IMG/VR virus record: IMGVR_UViG_3300047297_000061 | Location: 1-34,251 of that record | Direction: 5' to 3' (one strand) | Length of the DNA: 34,251 nt | Origin: a virus | In this document: in pieces, positions 8,727 through 16,607 of the stretch | Position numbering within the stretch: the stretch's first letter is position 1 | How the letters are laid out: the number at the start of each line of letters is the position of its first letter | Made by a program: the position numbers and the translations under genes | The notes under the pieces: generated by a model | Seen by the model: only the letters and a program-made list of their open reading frames with translations | The model's database searches: none | What the model was told of the DNA's origin: nothing

Positions 8727-9320
8727 TTAAGCAGTTATAGTGCTTAAAATGTCTTTAATCTTTTGCATCTTAATCATATCATTAGATAGCTTTGGAGTGT
8801 AATTAAATATGCCCTCAATAGAGAATCCATTAATCTTACCTTCCTTAACTTGCTGCCATACTTCATCATTTTCAACTAACATAGATACAAACCAACTTCC
8901 ATCAGGTGCATCCTCAAATCCTTTCATTGGCAAAATACCCCTAGTCTTATCACTTATAAAACTCTCAAACATTGTTACCCCTGTTTCTATTTGGGTAGGG
9001 TCGTGCATTAGGTTAACATTGTTTTGGTAACCCTTTTTAAAGTACTTTTGTACAATCTTAACAATAGTATCTTTAGAAAATGCCACATAATAATCACCAA
9101 AATTAGCATCACTTCTAAAAATAGGAGTGTCAGCCAACATAGCACAACCGCTAATGATACGCTTGTCCTCACTAATAACTTGAAACTTTTGTTCATTCTT
9201 AAATGCATTCCAATTCTTTTGAATAGCAGGTCTGTCAACCAAAGCGACAAACTGAACTTCAGCATCATCTAATGGGTCATCAGAAATCTCTAACATATAT
9301 AAAGGTAATTCCATACTCAT
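8727..9320 (-). CDS. Prohead protease (XkdF-like serine protease)
   Basis: A 197-residue maturation protease that would cut the scaffold and perhaps the capsid. It begins LPLYMLEISDDPLDDAEVQF VALVDRPAI, the typical opening of the XkdF-like family. A likely catalytic His lies in NLMHDPTQ (about residue 105) and a likely Ser in GFSIEGIF (about residue 170), the order seen in the HK97-type S-H protease fold. It precedes scaffold and capsid genes. The catalytic residues are assigned by eye and need a structural alignment. Confidence 0.8.
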   Translation of the reverse strand: MSMELPLYMLEISDDPLDDAEVQFVALVDRPAIQKNWNAFKNEQKFQVISEDKRIISGCAMLADTPIFRSDANFGDYYVAFSKDTIVKIVQKYFKKGYQNNVNLMHDPTQIETGVTMFESFISDKTRGILPMKGFEDAPDGSWFVSMLVENDEVWQQVKEGKINGFSIEGIFNYTPKLSNDMIKMQKIKDILSTITA

Positions 9321-9340
9321 AAATATCTAATTTTAAAATA

Positions 9341-11287
9341 TTAACTAAATCTTGCTCTTTGTCTTATTGCAGCTATCCTTTGTTGATTGCTAGTTACATC
9401 ACTTTCAATTACATAGGCTCTTACCGCTTGATTGCCTATATCGTTAATTGATTGCTGATTTAATTGTGTTACTTGTGCTTGTGGTGCTTGTGGTATCATT
9501 GGTGCTGCACCTCCAATTCCACCGCCTCCACCACCTGTATCACTACTTCCACCTGACTTAAACCGAGCAATAGTTCCTGCTGCTATTGTTGCTATTGAAA
9601 TACCTGCTCCAATTTTTAAAGCTGCAATTTTACCTGCACCTATTCCTGCTGCTATTGCATAAGCAGGGTTTGGAACTCCAGGTGGTAATATTGCAGGTAC
9701 TGCTGCAACACCTGCTTTTACTCCAACAATTGCAGAAGCAGTAGTAGAAATAATTTTACCAATTTCTAATGCCTTACTTACTGCAAATATTATATTTGCT
9801 AATTGTTCATTCCTACCTGCTAACCCTTCTAAAAGATATAAAGCATTTTGAGCATTATCATATTTAGCTTGATTTAATTCTATTTCAGCCTGTAATAATG
9901 CATCTTTAAGTTCTTTATCATTTTGTCTAATAGTTTCATTACTTGTAACAATTAGATTAGTTCTATATTGTATTGCTGCAATATGTGCATTTTTACTTTC
10001 AAGAGCAGCCGCAGCATCTCTTTCATCTGCTTCTTTTTGTAATCTAACACCATCATCTGCTAATGCTTTATCATCATTTGCAATTTGTTCATTACGATTT
10101 TTATTAAAGTTTGCTAAATCTAATGCATCTTTTTTTGCTTTTTCTGCTGCCTTATCATCTTCTACTTTCTTTTTATCTGCATCTGCTTTCTTTTTATCTG
10201 CTGCTGCTTTATTGATTCTTACTGCTTCATTATTTGCATCTATTTGTATTTTAAGTTTTTGATTTTCATATTGATTAGTAGCTTCAATTGATTCCTTTCT
10301 AAATTTTTCAGAATTTGCTAATATATCTTTATCAGTTGATTTTGCGTTTTCTTTTTTATCTTTTTCCCATATAGCATATTTTTTCCTATAATTTTGTAAA
10401 TATTCATCTAATAATAATGAATCGTTTGTTCTTTGTTCATTATATATCTGTGCTTCAGTTGCACCATTCTTTTTTAATTCAGATATTCGTAATTCACCTG
10501 CTTTTTTTATTTTAGTAATATTACTATCTAAAATTTCATTTTGAGTTGCAATAGATTCATTTAATTTATCTTGTGCACCTTTTGCTTCTTTTGTACTTGA
10601 TGTTAAACTACCTAATGCTTCAATTAATAATCCTACTAAAACAACTATTGCACCTATTCCTGTTGCAATTAATGCTGCTCTAAATATTCTCATTGCAATA
10701 GTTGCACCTGTTGTAGCAGTTGTTACAACAACTGTTGCTGCTGCTTGTGAATTTAATGCCACAGTTTCTGCTTCAATTGAAACAACTGCCTCTTGTGCAA
10801 CCTCTACTGCATCACCCATTATAAAGTTATATGCAGCTTGATAAATAGATGTGCTTTTTATTACTGCACCTAGTTGTCTAAAACTATCTATGCTTTCCCC
10901 TATTGATTGCAATCCTTGTGAAATTGCCATTGCAGATTGTACTTTTAATAATGTCTTTTGCACATTATCACTTTCTGCTCCAAATAAAGCCATTGCACCT
11001 TGTACCGCACCAAAGCCTCCTGCAACACCTGCTAAAGATGAAGTTAATGCTTTAAACTTTGCATCAGGATTAAAGGCATCAGTTAATGATTTAGCATCAC
11101 CTATTCTATCACGAAGTTCAGCTACTTTCTTTGCTGCATTAACTGCTTGTACTGATGTAGCACCAAACTTTTCGGACATACTTAATACATCCTTACTAGC
11201 TTCTCTTAACTGCTCTCTAAATGATTTGACTGCACCTTTAGCTTGTTCGCCATCAACCTCTACTTTATATTGTAAATTATTTGCCAT
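9341..11287 (-). CDS. Tape measure protein
   Basis: A 648-residue protein that sets tail length. It has an N-terminal helical part (residues 1-110, FREQLREASKDVLSMSEKFG), a hydrophobic block at about 195-230 (AALIATGIGAIVVLVGLLIE), a long Lys/Glu/Ala coiled coil (240-460), and a second hydrophobic, Ala/Gly-rich block at about 500-580, followed by a Gly-rich stretch (TGGGGGGIGG). This layout is characteristic. At about 0.15 nm per residue, the tail would be near 100 nm, a modest siphovirus. The start overlaps the stop of the preceding tail gene by 1 nt. Confidence 0.9.
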   Translation of the reverse strand: MANNLQYKVEVDGEQAKGAVKSFREQLREASKDVLSMSEKFGATSVQAVNAAKKVAELRDRIGDAKSLTDAFNPDAKFKALTSSLAGVAGGFGAVQGAMALFGAESDNVQKTLLKVQSAMAISQGLQSIGESIDSFRQLGAVIKSTSIYQAAYNFIMGDAVEVAQEAVVSIEAETVALNSQAAATVVVTTATTGATIAMRIFRAALIATGIGAIVVLVGLLIEALGSLTSSTKEAKGAQDKLNESIATQNEILDSNITKIKKAGELRISELKKNGATEAQIYNEQRTNDSLLLDEYLQNYRKKYAIWEKDKKENAKSTDKDILANSEKFRKESIEATNQYENQKLKIQIDANNEAVRINKAAADKKKADADKKKVEDDKAAEKAKKDALDLANFNKNRNEQIANDDKALADDGVRLQKEADERDAAAALESKNAHIAAIQYRTNLIVTSNETIRQNDKELKDALLQAEIELNQAKYDNAQNALYLLEGLAGRNEQLANIIFAVSKALEIGKIISTTASAIVGVKAGVAAVPAILPPGVPNPAYAIAAGIGAGKIAALKIGAGISIATIAAGTIARFKSGGSSDTGGGGGGIGGAAPMIPQAPQAQVTQLNQQSINDIGNQAVRAYVIESDVTSNQQRIAAIRQRARFS

Positions 11288-13356
11288 TAGTATGTTGTTT
11301 CAATTACTTTTAATAAACTTATTTTGGTCGTATTATATTCCATTGGATTAAATCCATCTACTTTATTTAATCTGAATAGTACACCATCTATCCAAATGTA
11401 TTTGCTAAAATCTAAATTTAATATATCAATTGTATTAAGCAAAGCAGAACAAGTTAATAGTTTACTATTCTTGTCTGTTATCTCGGCTATGTAATCACTA
11501 TGATAGGCATTAAATAGATTTGTTGTAGGATATGTTGTAGGGGTAAATGATAACTCTTTAGGTGCTCCAAAGTTAATATCATTAGCAGGAGAAGTAGGGT
11601 CATCTAAATGCCCTGCATAACCATAAGCAGTAGGACTACTTAATACAGTTCCTAGATTCATAATATTATAACTTGTTACCCCTGTTATCTTTTTAACTTG
11701 CATTATCCTTATAACACTATCCATAGCATCCTCTTTTGTATTGTTATTAGATAGTTTATAAATAGCAGCATATATTTTATCAGTTCCTGTTTGTTGAAAT
11801 AAAACGCTAGGTGCAAATATTATATTTGTTGTTTCTGTATCTTTTGCAAAGTCAAACTCTGTATCATAAATCCTATCTGCGTATCCTTCGCTATATTTCT
11901 TTGTGTAATTTTCATTATAAAAATCGTTATCTGTCTTATACTTATATTGAAAGTATCTCGCATTAAGTTCACTCATTGGCTTTATGCTTAATGGCTTTGA
12001 CCTATCTATTTTATTTGACCAATCCTCTGCATTATCACTAACAGAAGGATAGAAATTTATGTAAGGTTTTATTAATATCTTTTTATCATCCCACTTATCA
12101 TCATAAACATATAGGTTAAACATCTTACATATACTTAAAAAGAAATCTCTTTGGAATATACCTTTAGGAATTACATTATTAATTTTAATAGTTTCTGCAT
12201 AATTAATAGGTACTATTTCTACTGAAGTAGTTGTCATATCAAATCCTGAAGAACTTAAACTATTAAACTCATAAGGCTGACTGCCTAATGACCAAGTAAT
12301 ATGTACTTGAAAATAATCATTTGTATTAATTGTTACCCCTGTTAAATTAAAGTTTACTTGGAAAAAATTACCACTAAATCCTGTACCCATATTATATGAA
12401 GCAATAGCAGTTCCGTTTTTCTTTAAAAACATTGTAGCATTTTGACCTATTGCCCACTCTGCGTTTACATTGAAATCTATATTTACTACTTTTGAAGTAG
12501 CACCTGTAAATGTAAATAATGTATTACTAGAAGTTAAAGTAAAGTTTCCCAATGTTATTGTTCCAAATTGCAAATATAATTCAACTGCAGTTCCACTATA
12601 TGTTTGGTCTATTGGATATGCTTTTAATTGAACATTGCTTGAACTAGATAAAACCTTTTGATTATGTGGTATTATAAGTCTATTATATAATTCTAAATCA
12701 CCTGCTTCTAAATCTAAAGTATATGTGTAATCAGTTCCTGCAAATATTTTATCTATATATTCAGCTACAAATAAAGCAGGTCTAAATGTACTTACTTGGA
12801 AATCTTTTTTAAATGTTCCATAAGTTCCTGTGCTTACATTGCCAAAGTCAATCAATGGGTAATAATAACCTGCACCTGTTATGCTATTCCAACTGTTTGT
12901 AATATTTGAAACATTATAAGTATGGTCATATGCACTAAAATCTAAATCCTCTATTCTTGAATTTCCTAATGCAGTTATAAATCCGCCTAATTCACCAAAG
13001 ACAGAACATTGATATTCTATTGTTTTGCCATCTACAACTATCTCAAGTATTCTTAATGTACCCTTAAATATTTGTACCTTGTCAATAAATATCTTGCATT
13101 GTGCTGCTTTACTTGCATTGAAGTTATAGTTAACATTTGGTAAGGTATTATCAAAGAAATTAGCATTACCTAAATCAAATACAAATCCAAATATTTGGTT
13201 ATTAATAGCAGTACCTGATAATGATATAGTTTTACTAAAGGAAGTATTTTTACTACCAAAATCAGTAATGTCATCTATTGCATAAGTAAACTCTGTACTT
13301 ATATCTTGCAATAAATCTAGCTTATAATCTTCTACATATATCTCTGTACTAATCAT
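11287..13356 (-). CDS. Tail tip / baseplate protein (distal tail hub-like)
   Basis: A 689-residue beta-rich protein just upstream of the tape measure gene. It opens MISTEIYVEDYKLDLLQDIS and continues TEFTYAIDDITDFGSKNTSF, a motif I recognise from large tail proteins of Bacteroidota phages, where the part after SKNTSFSKTI marks a distal-tail-like beta domain. The rest has many Tyr, Asn and Thr and alternating strands. It may fill the Dit/Tal roles at the tail tip. Overlaps both neighbours by 1 nt, so it is translationally coupled. Exact role is inferred. Confidence 0.6.
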   Translation of the reverse strand: MISTEIYVEDYKLDLLQDISTEFTYAIDDITDFGSKNTSFSKTISLSGTAINNQIFGFVFDLGNANFFDNTLPNVNYNFNASKAAQCKIFIDKVQIFKGTLRILEIVVDGKTIEYQCSVFGELGGFITALGNSRIEDLDFSAYDHTYNVSNITNSWNSITGAGYYYPLIDFGNVSTGTYGTFKKDFQVSTFRPALFVAEYIDKIFAGTDYTYTLDLEAGDLELYNRLIIPHNQKVLSSSSNVQLKAYPIDQTYSGTAVELYLQFGTITLGNFTLTSSNTLFTFTGATSKVVNIDFNVNAEWAIGQNATMFLKKNGTAIASYNMGTGFSGNFFQVNFNLTGVTINTNDYFQVHITWSLGSQPYEFNSLSSSGFDMTTTSVEIVPINYAETIKINNVIPKGIFQRDFFLSICKMFNLYVYDDKWDDKKILIKPYINFYPSVSDNAEDWSNKIDRSKPLSIKPMSELNARYFQYKYKTDNDFYNENYTKKYSEGYADRIYDTEFDFAKDTETTNIIFAPSVLFQQTGTDKIYAAIYKLSNNNTKEDAMDSVIRIMQVKKITGVTSYNIMNLGTVLSSPTAYGYAGHLDDPTSPANDINFGAPKELSFTPTTYPTTNLFNAYHSDYIAEITDKNSKLLTCSALLNTIDILNLDFSKYIWIDGVLFRLNKVDGFNPMEYNTTKISLLKVIETTY

Positions 13357-14582
13357 TATCTAAATTGGCTTGTTAAATATTTACCTACCTCTATGTCAAT
13401 TTCAAAGTTAAATAACTTATCACTACTTTCTAACTTGTACTCATAGTTTGTGCTACTAATTGTAATAGGGAAGTATGCACCTTGCACTTCCATATATGTA
13501 ATAGTACTTGCAAACAACTGTGCTAACCATTCATAATCCTGCTCACTAACCCAATCAGATATAAGATGAAACTTATCCTTATGCTGAATAGCATAGTTCA
13601 AAGTAGTTTCATTATACTTATTATAAGCATCTATATTGGTCATAGTGTTTCCGCTTAACTGCCAATCATTCCTTCTGTACGAAGCCCTTTGTAGTTCTGT
13701 TGACCTTTTGTTAACTAATGCAAACTTCATAGTATCCCAACCGCCTAAACGATTAAGGAAATGAAGATTATACTGCTTGTATTTAGGATAGCACTTTTGA
13801 GTAAATTGCAACTTCCTAGATATTGCCACACCTCTTTTTAAATAAACATTATATCCATAAGTAGATTCTGTAATAAGTGTTCTACCTGCAAAAGTATTAA
13901 TATGCCCTGCTTGACAATTAAACAAATTCATTTCACCACTTAACGTAATGCTACCACTTGCAGTATCTACTACTGAACCTGATTCATTTATAACATCAAT
14001 GAAAGCCGAATAAGAACCTGCAGTAATCTTAAAATAAGTCGCATAAAAATTATCCCCATACTCAATCGTAATATTGTCATTGTCTCTTTCCGTAATCCAA
14101 TCATCTGTAAAATTTTCTAAAAGTAAATTGTCGTAATAATCAGACAATACTAATGGGGTATTATTATTAGTAAATAGAATATCTGCAAATAATGGTGGAT
14201 AGTAATTGTAAGAACTTAACGCACCTGAAACTAGATTTAAACTTGTAACTAAATTACCCCCACTTACATACTCCTCACCTATCTTTATTTCACTATCTAC
14301 TTTTATCTTATCATTAGATGCCACCAAAATAGAACTACCTGAAGGCTCAAAGTAATTAGTTACATAACTCCTTACCATTGGTGATGCGTTAAATATTCCA
14401 TAGCTACCTTCTGCTGAAGGTGATGGATATACTTTTGTCCTACTAACTTGACTTCCGTTTACATAAACATCATACACAAACTTAAACGCTGTTTGACCTA
14501 CATTAGTTGAACTTGAAACGAACCATAAGTCATCGTGCATACTGCTATAAGGTGCAGGACTACTTTGTATTGTTATTGCCAT
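13356..14582 (-). CDS. Tail protein of unknown exact role
   Basis: A 408-residue protein starting MAITIQSSPAPYSSMHDDLW, an opening seen in tail proteins of Bacteroidota phages. It is beta-rich with many Tyr and Asn (LNLVSGALSSYNYYPPLF, KYNETTLNYAIQHKDKFHLI) and lacks signal or membrane segments. It lies between the gp10-like and the hub-like genes, and its reading frame overlaps the upstream gene by 23 nt and the downstream gene by 1 nt. It is probably a tail tip or tail assembly component. No catalytic motif is visible. Confidence 0.55.
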   Translation of the reverse strand: MAITIQSSPAPYSSMHDDLWFVSSSTNVGQTAFKFVYDVYVNGSQVSRTKVYPSPSAEGSYGIFNASPMVRSYVTNYFEPSGSSILVASNDKIKVDSEIKIGEEYVSGGNLVTSLNLVSGALSSYNYYPPLFADILFTNNNTPLVLSDYYDNLLLENFTDDWITERDNDNITIEYGDNFYATYFKITAGSYSAFIDVINESGSVVDTASGSITLSGEMNLFNCQAGHINTFAGRTLITESTYGYNVYLKRGVAISRKLQFTQKCYPKYKQYNLHFLNRLGGWDTMKFALVNKRSTELQRASYRRNDWQLSGNTMTNIDAYNKYNETTLNYAIQHKDKFHLISDWVSEQDYEWLAQLFASTITYMEVQGAYFPITISSTNYEYKLESSDKLFNFEIDIEVGKYLTSQFR

Positions 14583-15225
14583 TGTTTTGTTTATTTGTTG
14601 CTTGAATCTTAATATTTATATCTTCTCCTAAAGCTGCTAGTATTACATTAGTAAAATTACTTCCAAATGTTGAAGTCAATGCCTCATCAAAGTAATGCGT
14701 ACTCCTTAAACCTTTTCTATGTATAGACCTAGCTACTAAATAAGCTAATGACTTTTTGCTATCTATTGCTTTTAATTCTACTCCTAGTTTTGAATATCTT
14801 TTTACAGATACTGCCTTTAGTTTGTTGTAACCAAGCCATCCTTCTATTACTGAAACGGGTATGCTCTTTTTAGATGGGTTAAACTTAAATTGGGTCTTTG
14901 AATCTGCCTTCTCGTTTTTAGTTCCTTTAACACCCTTATTTACATACTCAAAGTATTTAGAAGCAGGTTTATTTTCAGGGTAACCTAATGATAAAACATA
15001 AGTATTGCCAAACTTGGTTTGCTGAATCCTTATATCATTAATAGCACCTGAAGCTATTGATTTGTTTTTACGCAGATTAGATTGAGCCTCAACTATAAAT
15101 GCACCACCAAACATCTTCATAATCTCCTCAACCACAGGCAATTCTCCATCAGGGATATTTGCAGTTCCTAATGAGTTAAGTATTTTAGATGCTAAAAATT
15201 TAGCTTGTGCTTGAGATATGTTCAT
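14560..15225 (-). CDS. HK97 gp10-like tail completion protein
   Basis: A 221-residue basic protein. The middle carries the pattern of the gp10 family: a helix, then IRIQQTKFGNTYVLSLGYPE, KYFEYVNKGVKG and a C-terminal part with SIHRKGLRSTHYFDEAL, in which a small-residue loop precedes the last helix. Such proteins complete the tail end or join head and tail. The C-terminus is Asn/Lys rich (KQNNGNNNTK). Located after the chaperone pair and a hairpin. The match is from recall and is moderate. Confidence 0.5.
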   Translation of the reverse strand: MNISQAQAKFLASKILNSLGTANIPDGELPVVEEIMKMFGGAFIVEAQSNLRKNKSIASGAINDIRIQQTKFGNTYVLSLGYPENKPASKYFEYVNKGVKGTKNEKADSKTQFKFNPSKKSIPVSVIEGWLGYNKLKAVSVKRYSKLGVELKAIDSKKSLAYLVARSIHRKGLRSTHYFDEALTSTFGSNFTNVILAALGEDINIKIQATNKQNNGNNNTK

Positions 15226-15249
15226 ACCAATAAATAGGACAAAGGTATA

Positions 15250-15283
15250 AAAATAACTAACCCCACCTTTTTAGGGATGGGGT
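15250..15283 (-). terminator. GC hairpin after the tail chaperone genes, possible weak terminator
   Basis: On the minus strand ACCCCA pairs with TGGGGT, extended by CC/GG past a one-base bulge, with a short A-rich loop. It is followed by TTAGTTATTTTTA, a broken T run. It lies in the 79-nt gap after the frameshift product stop. It may lower expression of the downstream tail genes rather than stop it. Confidence 0.55.
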
Positions 15284-15304
15284 CATTAACCAAAAACTAA
15301 AAAA

Positions 15305-15577
15305 CTATCTAACCTTCTTTATCTGCTCATTGTCATAATCTGTCTTTGCTTTTAGATAGGACAGGGTATTAAGACATTCTATTGTTGAGAGTTCATACGC
15401 TTCCGTAACTGTGCAATTTTCGTACTCGGCAATAAGTTTGGTACTATACTGCCATCCAAAATACTCAATAAACTTACTACCACCTCTGTCGCTTCTTGCT
15501 CCTTCATCCCTGCCTTTGTCATTTTGTTCGCCATATAATCCTGTGAAACTTCTATCCAATTTCTGTATAGTTGATAA
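15305..15577 (-). CDS. Tail assembly chaperone, frameshifted C-terminal part (T-like)
   Basis: This reading frame has no good start of its own (only a TTG at 15559), but is open from inside the T9 run at 15576-15584. A -1 slip there would join it to the 226-residue gene and give a fusion of about 251 residues. The product FIEYFGWQYSTKLIAEYENC, then EAYELSTIECLNTLSYLKAK, is a compact domain that looks conserved in similar phages. In lambda, gpG and the -1 frameshift product gpGT together chaperone tape measure folding. Its coding character and its complete dependence on a slip are the evidence. Confidence 0.75.
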   Translation of the reverse strand, partial: LSTIQKLDRSFTGLYGEQNDKGRDEGARSDRGGSKFIEYFGWQYSTKLIAEYENCTVTEAYELSTIECLNTLSYLKAKTDYDNEQIKKVR

Positions 15578-16059
15578 AAAAAAACCAACGAGTGATAAAC
15601 ATCTACAAACCTAGCTTCTAACATATCATTAGCGTATTCCTGATGGCTACTTGCATCATAGGGTAAGTCAACCCAAAAGCCTAACTTTTTCTTCTGTGGT
15701 ATTACCATTGTCGCTGCTAACTTATGTAGGTTGCCATATAAATCCTGACTAAATACCTTGCTCTCAATATACCTTGCAAATGGCATCTTGCTTACATTGT
15801 AGTTTATTCTATACCTTTTACTATTAGAAGTGCGTATAAACTTAACAGGTTTGCCATTAACAGGCTCATTTAAGAAAGTAATACTTTTACTCATCTTTGC
15901 GTATTCATTCAAAGGAAGGCTATCTACTTGCATTTCTGTAAGGTTATTGACTATTGCAACTAATCTTACATTTATGTCTAGGTCAGTATCATTCTTATCC
16001 TTTGAGTTAAGAACATTGTAAATCTGTTGGTATTGCCAAACACTTATTTTTTCCCACAT
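15379..16059 (-). CDS. Tail assembly chaperone (G-like)
   Basis: A 226-residue soluble protein starting MWEKISVWQYQQIYNVLNSK. Similar proteins precede tail genes in Bacteroidota phages. Residues FFYQLYRNWIEVS lie right at the slippery T run, and the unshifted end is AQLRKRMNSQQ. It would act with the frameshift fusion to keep the tape measure soluble while the tube forms around it. Its start overlaps the small membrane gene by 16 nt. Unlike in lambda, four genes rather than none separate it from the tape measure gene. Role assigned from the frameshift layout and position. Confidence 0.7.
   Translation of the reverse strand: MWEKISVWQYQQIYNVLNSKDKNDTDLDINVRLVAIVNNLTEMQVDSLPLNEYAKMSKSITFLNEPVNGKPVKFIRTSNSKRYRINYNVSKMPFARYIESKVFSQDLYGNLHKLAATMVIPQKKKLGFWVDLPYDASSHQEYANDMLEARFVDVYHSLVFFYQLYRNWIEVSQDYMANKMTKAGMKEQEATEVVVSLLSILDGSIVPNLLPSTKIAQLRKRMNSQQ
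15576..15585 (-). promoter_or_regulatory. Predicted -1 ribosomal frameshift site
   Basis: On the minus strand the codons are GTT TTT TTT TAT, nine T in a row, containing the perfect heptamer T TTT TTT. After a -1 slip, reading continues TTA TCA ACT with no stop for 90 codons. I do not see a strong stem just downstream, so slippage may rely on the T run alone. Confidence 0.7.
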
Positions 16060-16169
16060 AGTTCCTTAAATTTACATAAAGATACAACAATTATTAATAG
16101 CACCATACCTAATAATGTACCTAAAATTAATCTTGTAAATCCTATTGTAATCTCTAATATTTCTTTCAT
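16044..16169 (-). CDS. Small single-span membrane protein (41 residues)
   Basis: ATG at 16169 overlaps the stop of the 59-residue gene (ATGA), and the TAA overlaps the start of the tail chaperone gene. The product has one clear membrane helix (LGTLLGMVLLIIVVSL) with a short charged tail (CKFKELCGKK). Tight overlap on both sides argues that it is a real gene. Function unknown. A small accessory to lysis or to tail assembly at the membrane are both possible but unsupported. Confidence 0.65.
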   Translation of the reverse strand: MKEILEITIGFTRLILGTLLGMVLLIIVVSLCKFKELCGKK

Positions 16170-16345
16170 ATCTTATTTATTTTAAGTATTGTAGTTAATT
16201 GTTTTTCGTATTCTAAATATTCTTCAAGTGCTTTGATTTGTAAATCCTTTATTGATATTTCTATTTCTTGTTTCTTAATTCGTTCAAGCAGGGTTTCTAT
16301 TTCCATCCTGTCTAATAGACTTTGTTTTAGCTCGTATGGTTTCAT
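16166..16345 (-). CDS. Small coiled-coil protein (59 residues)
   Basis: ATG at 16345 gives a strongly charged helical product: MKPYELKQSLLDRMEIETLL, then heptad-like Glu/Lys/Leu/Ile spacing to KINKI. It probably forms a coiled coil. Its stop overlaps the start of the small membrane gene, so the two are co-translated. I do not recognise a family. It stands at the head of the virion operon just after the promoter at 16543. Confidence 0.65.
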   Translation of the reverse strand: MKPYELKQSLLDRMEIETLLERIKKQEIEISIKDLQIKALEEYLEYEKQLTTILKINKI

Positions 16346-16428
16346 AAGTTTTAGTTTTTAAAATATCCCTGCCCCCATTGGGACAACCCACTAACGGTTA
16401 TTAATTTTAATTAAGCAGGGATAGTAAG
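16346..16428. other. Leader with long-range inverted repeat
   Basis: This leader of the 59-residue gene contains ATCCCTGC and its complement GCAGGGAT about 45 nt apart (roughly 16366-16422 on the plus strand), with GGG and CCC runs between. In RNA it could fold as a stem enclosing smaller hairpins. It has no clear T run after it, so a structured leader is more likely than a terminator. Confidence 0.4.
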
Positions 16429-16545
16429 TTAAATATTTTGTAGGTATGCAGTTATTAAGAATGCTACAACTAATATTATTACTGCTTCTATGTTATGTTT
16501 GTTTTTGATACAGCGAAGATATATAAACTTATATACTACTTCCAA
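16429..16545 (-). CDS. Possible small membrane peptide (38 residues, TTG start)
   Basis: The frame from TTG at 16545 (or 16557) reads MEVVYKFIYLRC and ends in a hydrophobic helix (AVIILVVAFLITAYLQNI). The TTG sits inside the predicted -7 box at 16543-16550, so that start could not be used from this promoter. Either it is read from upstream transcription or it is not a gene. The hydrophobic helix is the only support. Confidence 0.25.
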   Translation of the reverse strand: MEVVYKFIYLRCIKNKHNIEAVIILVVAFLITAYLQNI

Positions 16546-16606
16546 ACATATTCCCAACTATTTTTAAACTTTGTGATGAACGGTAATTATCAAGGACAAA
16601 CGGTAA
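16543..16606 (-). promoter_or_regulatory. Predicted virion-operon promoter with paired CGGTAA sites
   Basis: On the minus strand TATGTTTG (16550-16543) matches the TANNTTTG -7 box of Bacteroidota. No TTG is seen at the usual -33 distance. Instead, two ACGGTAA elements begin at plus positions 16580 and 16600, exactly 20 bp apart, overlapping the end of the terminase gene. The same element occurs in the master regulatory region near 27.9 kb. This suggests a promoter that needs a phage activator bound around -40 and -60. Confidence 0.55.
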
Positions 16607-16607
16607 A

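Noticed and set aside
9008-9268. Minus-strand 86-residue frame
   Set aside because: It overlaps the protease in another frame and is a leucine/valine-rich shadow.
15242-15249. TACCTTTG as a promoter for the gp10-like gene
   Set aside because: It matches the -7 box but lacks a -33 element and CGGTAA sites; such 8-mers are frequent in AT-rich DNA.
15557-15559. TTG start of an 84-residue gene
   Set aside because: The frame is open back to the slippery T run; expression as a -1 frameshift product is more likely.
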